Origin: Clostridia bacterium
GTDB lineage: Bacteria; Bacillota; Clostridia; Oscillospirales; Acutalibacteraceae
Reading direction: 5' to 3'
Assembly (NCBI GenBank): GCA_900769775.1
Contig: CAAGHT010000098.1
Coordinates: forward strand, 1-5,257
DNA: 5,257 nt
Part shown: in pieces, positions 1-5,257 of the stretch
Numbering within the stretch: position 1 is the first letter of the stretch
Layout of the letters: each line of letters starts with the position of its first letter
The notes under the pieces: generated by a model
Told to the model about the DNA's origin: nothing
What the model saw: only the letters and a program-made list of their open reading frames with translations
Database searches by the model: none
Translations under genes and position numbers: made by a program

Positions 1-369
1 AAATATTTCCTCTGCCTTGGTGCAGGGCTTAATGGTAAGAGTAGTCTTGCAACCAAGAGCCTTTATTTCTTTAAGCGTTTCGGCAACCGGAGAGCCTGCC
101 TCATAATGGAAGCCGAGCCAATCGGACACTGCTGCAAAATCTTTTATATATCTGTGAGGTCTGTCTATCATAAGATGAACATCGAGCGGAATATCGGTAT
201 GCTTTTTAAAGGACTGAATAAGCGGCACTCCAAAAGACATATTGGGAACAAAATTGCCGTCCATAACATCAACATGAAGCATATCAACTCCTGCCGTCTT
301 TAAATCTTCAAGGTCCTTTTTCATATCAAGAAAATCTGCCGATAAAATCGACGGAGAAACCTTTACCAT
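1..369 (-). CDS. rpe: Ribulose-phosphate 3-epimerase, N-terminal part (cut by window edge)
   Basis: The enzyme interconverts D-ribulose 5-phosphate and D-xylulose 5-phosphate in the cytoplasmic pentose phosphate pathway. The first 123 codons are visible, a little over half of the usual ~215-220 residues; the C-terminal half, with the second catalytic Asp and the GG phosphate loop, lies left of the window. Family signatures seen on reading the minus strand are SPSILSADF at residues 5-13, HVDVMDGNFVPN at 32-43, DVHLM at 63-67 and FHYEA at 87-91. By family knowledge, Ser7, His32, Asp34 and His65 match the substrate- and metal-binding/catalytic residues of the TIM barrel. Residues 112-117 read TIKPCT, where relatives usually have IKPGT or LNPAT. 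The ATG at 367-369 follows a purine-rich Shine-Dalgarno stretch (GAAAGGAAG, about 380-388) at good spacing and has its own promoter. Identification is firm; AlsE-type epimerases are close relatives and are not fully excluded without the C-terminus. Confidence 0.93.
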   Translation of the reverse strand, partial: MVKVSPSILSADFLDMKKDLEDLKTAGVDMLHVDVMDGNFVPNMSFGVPLIQSFKKHTDIPLDVHLMIDRPHRYIKDFAAVSDWLGFHYEAGSPVAETLKEIKALGCKTTLTIKPCTKAEEIF

Positions 370-395
370 AATATAAGCACTTCCTTTCGGGGTTT

Positions 396-424
396 ATTCT
401 AATACTTTTATTGCATATTGTCAA
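396..424 (-). promoter_or_regulatory. Sigma-A promoter of rpe
   Basis: On the minus strand a perfect -35 box TTGACA (419-424) is followed by 17 bases and a -10 box TAGAAT (396-401, 5 of 6 matches to consensus). The start point would fall near 388-390, giving a leader of only about 20 nucleotides that carries the Shine-Dalgarno site directly ahead of the rpe ATG. The promoter lies after the terminator of the upstream lipoprotein gene, so rpe appears to be transcribed independently and there is no room for a riboswitch or attenuator. Confidence 0.8.
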
Positions 425-450
425 CTTGCAAATAGTACAAATAGCAAAAG

Positions 451-474
451 AAAAGACCGCTATTGCGGTCTTTT
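451..474 (-). terminator. Rho-independent terminator of the lipoprotein gene
   Basis: A perfect 10-bp inverted repeat, AAAAGACCGC and its complement, encloses a 4-base loop, 26 bases past the lipoprotein stop codon. Read on the minus strand, the second arm ends in TTTT and continues CTTTTGC, giving the U-rich tail. It separates the lipoprotein gene from rpe on the same strand. Confidence 0.88.
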
Positions 475-500
475 CCACTGTAATAAATACAAATTAAACC

Positions 501-1262
501 TTATTTTTCATCATCGATAGGAGCGCCGTTTTCATCGTAGTTAACAACGGTTTCAAGTTCTCCGTTATAATACATCTCAACCTTGTTGATGATCTCATTC
601 TTGAAGGTCATAACATCCTTGTGCTTTGCAAGATCGCCATAGGTTGTGTAAAGCTCTGTAAAGCTATTAACAACAAGTTTTTCTCCGTTTGTGTTAACAA
701 TTGCTTCGAACTTATACTCTTTTCTCTGAAGATTTGACTCAAGCTCTGCGCCGGTGAACTCAGTGCCATTCTTTAAGGCCTCATACATGTCGCCCATTGC
801 TTCTTTATTGTCTTCTATATATGCAGCTGCAGACTTGCCTTCCATAGTCATTTTGATAGACTGAAGTGCTCCGTCAATGGCATATCCGCCCTCTGCGCTT
901 GTGCGATTATCTACGCTATAAGTATACTTCTGAACGATAGCAAGAGGAGCCTCGTACTTATCGCCAAGTGCACTCTCGGGAGCATAAGTAGTAGTGTAAA
1001 CATAAAACTTTGCGTTATCCTGATCCCACTCGTACTTTATAGAAGATGCTCCTTCAGCACCGGTTTTAATCTCCTTGGACTTAAAGAAATTAGCCTTTGC
1101 TGCGCCTTCGCCGCTTCCTTCGCCGCTTCCCTCACCTGAGGATGCCGACTGAGATGCAGGCTTGCTGTTGTCATCGTCATCTGCAGCAGGCTTGTCGCCG
1201 CAAGCTGCAAAAAGTGTACAAATGAGAAGTGTTGCGAGTAATAATGCTATTAGTTTCTTCAT
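501..1262 (-). CDS. Secreted lipoprotein of unknown function with SGEG-repeat linker
   Basis: The 253-residue product starts with a lipoprotein signal peptide: Lys2-Lys3, a hydrophobic core at residues 4-18 and a lipobox LFAAC with the lipidated cysteine at Cys21. The mature protein should therefore be anchored on the outer face of the cytoplasmic membrane. Residues 22-58 are an acidic, Ser/Gly-rich tether (a DDDD run at 28-31, then SGEG three times at 42-53). The rest, about 59-253, is a soluble, charged domain rich in Tyr, Lys and Glu with alternating strand-like stretches and no cysteine. I recognise no domain family, catalytic motif or solute-binding signature, so no function is assigned. 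The ATG is well supported: AAAGGAG at 1271-1277 lies 8 bases upstream and a consensus promoter sits ahead. It is monocistronic, with its own promoter and terminator. Similar Cys-anchored proteins with a disordered tether and a small beta-rich domain are common in clostridia, usually annotated as hypothetical lipoproteins. Confidence 0.9.
   Translation of the reverse strand: MKKLIALLLATLLICTLFAACGDKPAADDDDNSKPASQSASSGEGSGEGSGEGAAKANFFKSKEIKTGAEGASSIKYEWDQDNAKFYVYTTTYAPESALGDKYEAPLAIVQKYTYSVDNRTSAEGGYAIDGALQSIKMTMEGKSAAAYIEDNKEAMGDMYEALKNGTEFTGAELESNLQRKEYKFEAIVNTNGEKLVVNSFTELYTTYGDLAKHKDVMTFKNEIINKVEMYYNGELETVVNYDENGAPIDDEK
1104..1139 (-). repeat. Three 12-bp tandem units encoding SGEG in the lipoprotein tether
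   Basis: Codons 42-53 of the lipoprotein encode Ser-Gly-Glu-Gly three times. At the DNA level, two adjacent units (1105-1116 and 1117-1128) are identical and the third, at the right end, is diverged. The array sits in the flexible linker between the lipidated cysteine and the folded domain, where a change in copy number would lengthen or shorten the tether by four residues without a frameshift. Confidence 0.8.
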
Positions 1263-1309
1263 AATTAACTCTCCTTTAAATTACAAACTCCCTTATGGGG
1301 CCTGATTCA

Positions 1310-1338
1310 ATTATATAAATGAATTTCTTAACTGTCAA
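1310..1338 (-). promoter_or_regulatory. Perfect-consensus sigma-A promoter of the lipoprotein gene
   Basis: The minus strand carries TTGACA (1333-1338), a 17-base spacer and TATAAT (1310-1315), an exact match to the housekeeping consensus at optimal spacing. Transcription should start near 1302-1304 and give a leader of about 40 nucleotides. That leader contains a small CCC/GGG hairpin around 1288-1300 and then the strong Shine-Dalgarno site AAAGGAG. The pairing of an ideal promoter with a strong ribosome-binding site suggests abundant expression, unless a repressor acts here. Confidence 0.88.
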
Positions 1339-1344
1339 GAAAAT

Positions 1345-1358
1345 AAATTCGCGTATTT
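1345..1358. promoter_or_regulatory. Imperfect dyad between divergent -35 boxes, possible operator
   Basis: The 14 bases AAATTCGCGTATTT form an inverted repeat in which 6 of 7 positions pair. They lie in the 33-bp gap between the -35 box of the lipoprotein promoter and that of the azlC promoter, where one bound protein could affect both. In AT-rich DNA such short dyads arise by chance. No regulator gene is adjacent, so the operator role is only a possibility. Confidence 0.2.
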
Positions 1359-1371
1359 GTGCGCTTATCTC

Positions 1372-1400
1372 TTGAAATTAAGGTAAAAGGGATATATAAT
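1372..1400 (+). promoter_or_regulatory. Sigma-A promoter of azlCD
   Basis: TTGAAA (1372-1377, 5 of 6 matches), a 17-base spacer and a perfect TATAAT (1395-1400) are positioned to start transcription near 1406-1408, about 29 nucleotides before the azlC ATG. The leader is too short for a T-box, leucine attenuator or riboswitch. Any control of azlCD by amino acid supply would therefore have to act on initiation. Confidence 0.82.
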
Positions 1401-1435
1401 ACTTTGGTATTCAGACAAAGAGGTTATGAAAAGCT

Positions 1436-2143
1436 ATGGAGAACAACAAATTTTTGAAAGGAATAACAGACGGTCTTCCGATTTGTATTGGCTACTTTGC
1501 GGTATCCTTCGCTTTCGGTATTGCCGCTATACAAAGCGGGCTTTCCTGGCTTGAGGCTCTGCTTATTTCGGCAACCAATCTGACCTCGGCAGGTCAGGTT
1601 GCAGGCCTCCCGATAATAGCAGGTGGCGGCAGTTTTGTGGAGATGGCAGTCTCTCAGCTTGTTATCAATTCCCGCTATTCTCTGATGTCGGTTTCTCTTT
1701 CTCAAAAGCTCTCCGATTCTATATCTCTTCCCCACCGTTTTCTTATCGCATTCGGTAATACCGATGAGATATTCGGTGTAAGCATTTCAAATAAGGGTAC
1801 TGTCGGCAAAAGATATATGTATGGGCTCATATTAACCCCCTACTTAGGTTGGACCCTCGGCACCCTTTTTGGCGCTATTCTCGGCAACGTTCTTCCCGCT
1901 ATTATTATCGCTTCGCTCGGCGTTGCTATATACGGAATGTTTATTGCAATAGTCGTCCCCGTAATTAAAAAGGAGCGCAATACCGCACTTTGCGTACTAC
2001 TTGCAATTGCAATCTCCTGCGCCTTTAAATATCTGCCCTTCCTCGGCAATATACCGAGCGGCTTTATAGTAATTATCTGTGCGGTTATCCCCTCGCTGAT
2101 ATTTGCCTTTGCCGCACCTATCGAAACGGAGGTGGCAGAATGA
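1436..2143 (+). CDS. azlC: AzlC-type branched-chain amino acid exporter, large subunit
   Basis: The 235-residue hydrophobic protein belongs to the AzlC/BrnF/YgaZ family (LIV-E exporters), which with a small AzlD/BrnE/YgaH partner exports leucine, isoleucine and valine (and methionine in some members) across the cytoplasmic membrane. Family-like landmarks are the N-terminal KGITDGLPICIGYFAVSFAF (8-27), SATNLTSAGQ (45-54), the NSRYSLMSVSLS segment (78-89; relatives usually have Arg-His where this has Arg-Tyr), FGNTDEIFG (106-114) and GWTLGTLFGAILG (138-150). Hydrophobic stretches near residues 14-34, 41-60, 125-150, 151-176, 184-200 and 207-227 are likely membrane segments. Length is slightly below the ~250 of characterised members. 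The ATG is the only reasonable start: an in-frame stop lies just upstream at 1427-1429. Its ribosome-binding site (AAAGAGG, 1417-1423) is 12 bases away, a little far. The stop codon overlaps the azlD start. The actual substrate cannot be read from sequence. Confidence 0.92.
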   Translation: MENNKFLKGITDGLPICIGYFAVSFAFGIAAIQSGLSWLEALLISATNLTSAGQVAGLPIIAGGGSFVEMAVSQLVINSRYSLMSVSLSQKLSDSISLPHRFLIAFGNTDEIFGVSISNKGTVGKRYMYGLILTPYLGWTLGTLFGAILGNVLPAIIIASLGVAIYGMFIAIVVPVIKKERNTALCVLLAIAISCAFKYLPFLGNIPSGFIVIICAVIPSLIFAFAAPIETEVAE

Positions 2144-2457
2144 TAAGAGAAGGCTTTATACCAATGTTGCTTGTAATGGCAGGCGTTACCTATTTAGTAA
2201 GAATGCTGCCGCTCGTGCTTTTAAAGAAAAAGATTACCAACAAGTATCTGCTCTCATTTTTGCACTATATTCCATACACTGTGCTTGCGGCTATGACGGT
2301 CCCTGCAATTTTCTATGCTACCGACCCTATACCTGCCCTTTGCGGCTTCATAGTTGCCGTTTTGTTCGCCTTTTTTGAAAAAGGACTTGTGCAGGTTGCC
2401 GCATTTGCATGTGCCGCTGTTTTGGCCTGTGAGCTTATAATGACACACCTGATATAA
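2140..2457 (+). CDS. azlD: AzlD-type branched-chain amino acid exporter, small subunit
   Basis: The 105-residue membrane protein is the small partner of the AzlCD exporter; in characterised relatives both subunits are needed for export. Features typical of the family are YLVRMLPLVLL at 18-28, LHYIPYTVLAAMTVPAIF at 41-58 and three to four hydrophobic segments (about 7-28, 42-61, 66-79 and 84-104). Length matches the usual 100-110 residues. The start overlaps the azlC stop in an ATGA arrangement (2140-2143), which indicates translational coupling and near-equal synthesis. A separate Shine-Dalgarno site, GGAGG at 2128-2132, lies 7 bases before the ATG inside the end of azlC. A terminator hairpin begins 2 bases after the stop codon, so the operon contains only these two genes. 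Confidence 0.92.
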   Translation: MIREGFIPMLLVMAGVTYLVRMLPLVLLKKKITNKYLLSFLHYIPYTVLAAMTVPAIFYATDPIPALCGFIVAVLFAFFEKGLVQVAAFACAAVLACELIMTHLI

Positions 2458-2458
2458 G

Positions 2459-2486
2459 AAAACCGCGTTCAAACGAACGCGGTTTT
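2459..2486. terminator. Bidirectional rho-independent terminator shared by azlCD and the PBP gene
   Basis: A perfect 12-bp stem, AAAACCGCGTTC and its complement, encloses the loop AAAC. On the plus strand the stem runs into TTTTTATTTATT, terminating azlCD. On the minus strand the complementary arm ends in TTTTCTTATAT, terminating the convergent PBP gene. The whole structure fits in the 32-bp gap between the two stop codons, and the U-tracts extend into the end of the opposing gene. Confidence 0.92.
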
Positions 2487-2489
2487 TAT

Positions 2490-5000
2490 TTATTCGGTAT
2501 CTGTTGTTTCGTCGGTTGGGGTTTCTCCCTCAGGGGTTTCGGAAGTATCTCCGCCGCCCTCCTCCGGCTTGGGCTTTGGTTTTAGATATTCAAGAACATC
2601 TTCCTCGGTATCTGTAACAATCACACTGCCGTGGTGCTCAGTACAGATGCTCTGTCCGCTGTTCTTGTACCATCCATAGCCGCCTATCGGGCAAGCATCG
2701 GTTGCGAGCTGTCCTGTATCCTTGCAGAAAAGTCTGCACTGAACATAGCGACTCTCTTCAAAATCTTTTTCGGGGAGGTCTTTATGAATTTCGCCCATAA
2801 TGTCGCCCCACATTTTAAGTGCTGTTTTCTCATAGGCTTTCTTTATAGCCTGGTTATTATCATAACCGCACCAGCAAGAAGCAACATAATATGGAGTTCC
2901 ACCAACAAACCATACGTCGTTAGCATACTCACCCGAGTTTGATGTACCGGTCTTTGCGTATATCGGCATATTGGAAATATGCTCGTTTACGGTATAACCT
3001 GTTGCATCAGTTTCGGTAACAACATTTCTGAGCAGATGGTTCATTATTGTTGCGGTGTCCTCGCTCAGTGCTACTGTGGGAACACTTTCATTCGAGGCAA
3101 TAAGCTCACCATATCTATTATATATGGAGACAATTGTCGTAGGCTCGTAATAAAGGCCCTTGTTTCCAAATACCGAGAATGCCGCAGCACTTTCAAGAGT
3201 TGTCATACCGCCGTTTGTACCGCCCATTCCGAGGGAAGAATAGTTGGCATCGGCATTAGGATTAAGGTTTTTAAGCTTGAAGCTGTCTACCACGAAATTA
3301 AAGGCTCTCTGAGGAGTTAAAAGATCTACAAGATGAACAGGGATGGTATTTACCGACCTTCTGAGAGCATATTCCATAAGCATATTGCCCTTATAACCGT
3401 CATACCAGTTGCTCGGTGTCCACTCATATTCCTTGCCCTCGTAATAAACGGTTGCCTTATCCTCTAAAATCGAAGAATAGGTTATAATATCGTTCTCAAT
3501 TGCGGGAGCATATGCTGCGAGGGGCTTTATCGTAGAACCGGGCTGTCTTATAGACATAGTTGCGCGGTTGAGTCCGCGGTTGCCTGTCTTTTCGCCCATT
3601 CCACCGACAATACCCTTTATATTACCCTCATAATCAAGTATTGTCATCGAGCCCTGAAGAAGTGAGCCGTCGCTGCTTGTTATGCTGTATTTCGGGTCGG
3701 TAAAGGTTTTTTCAAGTGCCTCCTGAACATCGGGATCCATTGTCGAATAAATCTTATATCCGCCATTATAAAAATCCTCAACCGCTGTCTCTCTGTCGTA
3801 ATCGTTAACCTCCATAAGCTTAACGATTACCTCTTCAATAAGAGCATCTACAAAATAGCTGTTGATTTCAATGTTTTCCTTTAAGGCATCCGAATCAGCA
3901 ACTACATTCAGCTTTTCCTCTACTGCCTCGTTATACTCTTCCTCTGTGATAAGCCCCTGGTCAAGCATCTCATAAAGAACATGATTTCTTCTCTCTAAAT
4001 TGTTATCGGGATGCTTGTCGGGACGATAGTATTCAGGCTGCTTTGTAATTGCGGCAAGCGAAGCACACTCGGCAAGAGTAAGCTCTGAAACATGCTTTCC
4101 AAAATAATACTCAGCAGGAACGGCAACGCCGCACATTCCCTTGCCCATTGCGATAGTATTCATATAGCACTCGAGAATTGCTTCCTTTGAGTAATTACCC
4201 TCAAGATATCTCGCGCGCATTATCTCTCTTACCTTGCGGCTTGCTTTTCTGTCATCATCATCGGTAATATTCTTTACAAGCTGCTGAGTAATGGTTGAGC
4301 CGCCGAAGGCACTGTTTGACACAGGAATAACCATATTTGCAAATGCGGCTATCGTTCTTTTCCAGTCAACACCGTCATGCTCTAAAAAGCGTTTATCCTC
4401 GATAGCAACATAGGCATTTGCAAGGTTTTGCGGGATGCCGGTATAGTCCGGATCCTTTGCGGTTGCCCGCTCAAGGTCATAGCTTACCCAAAGGCGGTTT
4501 TCCTCATCGTGAAGACGCTGATATTCAACCCATTCGCCGTCTCTTGTCTGTGCATAAATGACCGTAGTATATGAAAGCTCAAGGTTATTGAGGTCTTCTT
4601 TCATAGTTCCGTCAACAAACGCAAAAACATAAACAACAAAGGTTCCTGCCACCATACAGCCCGTGATTAGGAAAACGAGAAATATCGTAAGGATACTCAT
4701 CCAGACACGCGTTTTAGTAAGCCACTTGAACTTCTTGGGTTTTTTGTTTTTGTTTTTCTGTTTTGGTTCTTCCTTTTTCTCCTCCTCAACCTCATCAGAA
4801 GATATACTGTTAATGTCGAAAATCTCAGAGTCATTACTTGATAAATCTACATCGTTATCATCAGATGTATCGGCATAACGCTTTGCAAAATCTTCATAGC
4901 TCTCAATCGGTTTTTCATCAGAGGAAGGCTTATCGTTTCTTGCACCGAAAAGATCAAAATCATCATCTATATTGTAATTTTCAAAATCTTTGTTATCCAA
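2490..5000 (-). CDS. Class A penicillin-binding protein (bifunctional peptidoglycan glycosyltransferase/transpeptidase)
   Basis: The protein polymerises lipid II into glycan strands and cross-links stem peptides outside the membrane. Numbering is from the TTG start (836 residues). Residues 1-80 are an acidic cytoplasmic region, 81-98 a lysine-rich stretch and 99-129 one membrane anchor. The GT51 domain (about 150-340) has EDKRFLEHDG (201-210, catalytic Glu201), GGSTITQQ (233-240) and KEAILECYMN (272-281, second acidic residue Glu277). The transpeptidase domain (about 450-715) has all three motifs: Ser489-Thr-Ile-Lys492 with the acyl-ester serine, Ser549-Val-Asn551 and Lys683-Thr-Gly-Thr. A C-terminal section with cysteines 755, 759, 770 and 786 leads to a Pro/Lys then Glu/Thr/Gly-rich tail. 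Length fits Gram-positive PBP1 (PonA/PbpA-like) proteins. A GTG at 5007-5009 is an alternative start but overlaps the Shine-Dalgarno site. The gene is monocistronic, convergent with azlCD, and its set of catalytic motifs suggests an active enzyme. Confidence 0.95.
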   Translation of the reverse strand: MDNKDFENYNIDDDFDLFGARNDKPSSDEKPIESYEDFAKRYADTSDDNDVDLSSNDSEIFDINSISSDEVEEEKKEEPKQKNKNKKPKKFKWLTKTRVWMSILTIFLVFLITGCMVAGTFVVYVFAFVDGTMKEDLNNLELSYTTVIYAQTRDGEWVEYQRLHDEENRLWVSYDLERATAKDPDYTGIPQNLANAYVAIEDKRFLEHDGVDWKRTIAAFANMVIPVSNSAFGGSTITQQLVKNITDDDDRKASRKVREIMRARYLEGNYSKEAILECYMNTIAMGKGMCGVAVPAEYYFGKHVSELTLAECASLAAITKQPEYYRPDKHPDNNLERRNHVLYEMLDQGLITEEEYNEAVEEKLNVVADSDALKENIEINSYFVDALIEEVIVKLMEVNDYDRETAVEDFYNGGYKIYSTMDPDVQEALEKTFTDPKYSITSSDGSLLQGSMTILDYEGNIKGIVGGMGEKTGNRGLNRATMSIRQPGSTIKPLAAYAPAIENDIITYSSILEDKATVYYEGKEYEWTPSNWYDGYKGNMLMEYALRRSVNTIPVHLVDLLTPQRAFNFVVDSFKLKNLNPNADANYSSLGMGGTNGGMTTLESAAAFSVFGNKGLYYEPTTIVSIYNRYGELIASNESVPTVALSEDTATIMNHLLRNVVTETDATGYTVNEHISNMPIYAKTGTSNSGEYANDVWFVGGTPYYVASCWCGYDNNQAIKKAYEKTALKMWGDIMGEIHKDLPEKDFEESRYVQCRLFCKDTGQLATDACPIGGYGWYKNSGQSICTEHHGSVIVTDTEEDVLEYLKPKPKPEEGGGDTSETPEGETPTDETTDTE

Positions 5001-5005
5001 AAAAT

Positions 5006-5012
5006 TCACCTC
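5006..5012 (-). promoter_or_regulatory. Shine-Dalgarno site that fixes the PBP start at TTG
   Basis: GAGGTGA on the minus strand is a 7-base match to the end of 16S rRNA complementarity and lies 5 bases before the TTG at 4998-5000. The only other nearby in-frame start, GTG at 5007-5009, is inside this site and has no Shine-Dalgarno sequence at usable distance. No in-frame ATG occurs near this end. TTG is therefore the better start; the difference is three residues. Confidence 0.7.
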
Positions 5013-5030
5013 TCAATGAAATTTTTAACT

Positions 5031-5039
5031 ATTATAGCA
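5031..5039 (-). promoter_or_regulatory. Extended -10 promoter of the PBP gene
   Basis: TGCTATAAT on the minus strand is an exact extended -10 element (TG, one base, then a perfect TATAAT at 5031-5036). No recognisable -35 box lies 16-18 bases upstream, which fits the extended -10 class. Transcription would start near 5024, leaving about 24 nucleotides of leader before the TTG. Confidence 0.65.
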
Positions 5040-5111
5040 TATTTTACACCAAAAAGGGTAACAATTTTTTTACTAATATGTAAATTTATTGTTCGAAAGG
5101 AAGAAAAAACT

Positions 5112-5257
5112 ATGAAATATCTGCTTGCAACCCTTATGATTATGACCTCCGTACTGTTTGGAGTTCAGGTTATAAACTCACCTTCACCACAGGAAGCCGA
5201 TGAAAAAAGAGAGCTTTCGAGTGAGAGCCCATCGGTAAAATTTGTTCTGAAATACCA
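5112..5257 (+). CDS. Membrane-anchored or secreted protein, N-terminus only (cut by window edge)
   Basis: Forty-eight codons plus two bases are visible before the window ends, with no stop codon. The product starts with a short basic end (Lys3 after Met-Lys-Tyr is replaced by a single Lys2) and a hydrophobic stretch at residues 4-20, which acts as a signal peptide or single membrane anchor. Residues 22-42 are polar, rich in Ser, Pro and Glu. The last visible residues read SVKFVLKY, which resembles the first strand of the short BofC-like C-terminal domain (usually YVLKEY followed by a Gly and a hydrophobic run) of clostridial membrane proteins; this rests on a few residues and is a guess. No lipobox cysteine is present. 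The ATG is supported by AGGAAG at 5098-5103, 8 bases upstream. The gene is divergent from the PBP gene. I could not assign a convincing promoter in the AT-rich spacer. Confidence 0.7.
   Translation, partial: MKYLLATLMIMTSVLFGVQVINSPSPQEADEKRELSSESPSVKFVLKY

Noticed and set aside
106..303. Open frame of 65 codons on the plus strand
   Set aside because: It is antisense to rpe, whose protein matches a known family over the whole stretch; there is no Shine-Dalgarno site and the translation resembles nothing.
1401..1435. Possible T-box or leucine attenuator ahead of azlC
   Set aside because: The predicted leader is only about 29 nucleotides, with no specifier hairpin, leader peptide or terminator.
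1426..1557. Short plus-strand frame starting at the ATG ten bases before azlC
   Set aside because: The AAAGAGG site is only 2 bases from this ATG, the frame is out of register with azlC, and it ends inside azlC without any recognisable protein.
1424..1735. Open frame of 103 codons on the minus strand inside azlC
   Set aside because: It is the reverse-strand shadow of the conserved azlC frame and has no ribosome-binding site or promoter of its own.
2103..2378. Plus-strand frame of 91 codons across the azlC-azlD junction
   Set aside because: It overlaps two well-supported family members in another frame; the composition is unlike the membrane proteins it covers and no start signal is evident.
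2631..3320. Two plus-strand frames (103 and 113 codons) opposite the PBP transpeptidase domain
   Set aside because: Both are antisense to conserved PBP motifs, lack ribosome-binding sites and resemble no protein.
4663..5083. Two plus-strand frames opposite the PBP N-terminus
   Set aside because: The low-complexity Asp/Glu/Lys coding of the PBP head opens the opposite strand by composition; the resulting Ser/Phe/His-rich translations are artefacts.
5040..5095. Plus-strand promoter for the gene starting at 5112
   Set aside because: Several AT-rich -10-like hexamers occur (for example TAATAT at 5074-5079), but none has a plausible -35 box at 16-18 bases or an extended -10 motif, so no site can be chosen.

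Overview
The window looks like chromosomal core sequence from a low-to-moderate GC Firmicute, most likely a gut-type clostridium (Oscillospirales/Lachnospirales-like). The evidence is purine-rich Shine-Dalgarno sites (AAAGGAG, GAGGTGA), consensus sigma-A promoters, a lipoprotein with a typical lipobox, an AzlC/AzlD pair and a Gram-positive class A penicillin-binding protein with a long acidic cytoplasmic head. I see no tRNA, rRNA, insertion sequence, CRISPR array, phage gene or attachment site.

Layout. Positions 1-369 (minus) hold the N-terminal half of ribulose-phosphate 3-epimerase (rpe), cut by the window edge, with its own promoter at 396-424. Positions 451-474 are a terminator for the next gene upstream. 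Positions 501-1262 (minus) encode a secreted lipoprotein of unknown function with an SGEG-repeat linker. Positions 1263-1435 form a divergent promoter region: a perfect-consensus promoter fires left into the lipoprotein gene and a near-consensus one fires right into azlC, with an imperfect dyad between their -35 boxes. Positions 1436-2457 (plus) are azlC-azlD, a translationally coupled pair for branched-chain amino acid export. A 12-bp-stem hairpin at 2459-2486 terminates azlCD and, read from the other strand, the convergent gene. Positions 2490-5000 (minus) encode a bifunctional class A PBP (glycosyltransferase plus transpeptidase), apparently starting at TTG. After a 102-111 bp divergent spacer, a plus-strand gene starts at 5112 and runs off the window; only its N-terminal membrane/signal segment is visible.

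Functional reading. Apart from azlC-azlD, these are independent transcription units: pentose phosphate metabolism (rpe), an uncharacterised surface lipoprotein, amino acid export and peptidoglycan synthesis. Nothing shows that they form one pathway. I did not find a convincing new system. The points most worth a second look are the unassigned lipoprotein, the divergent control region, the PBP's non-catalytic ends and non-ATG start, and the truncated gene at the right edge.
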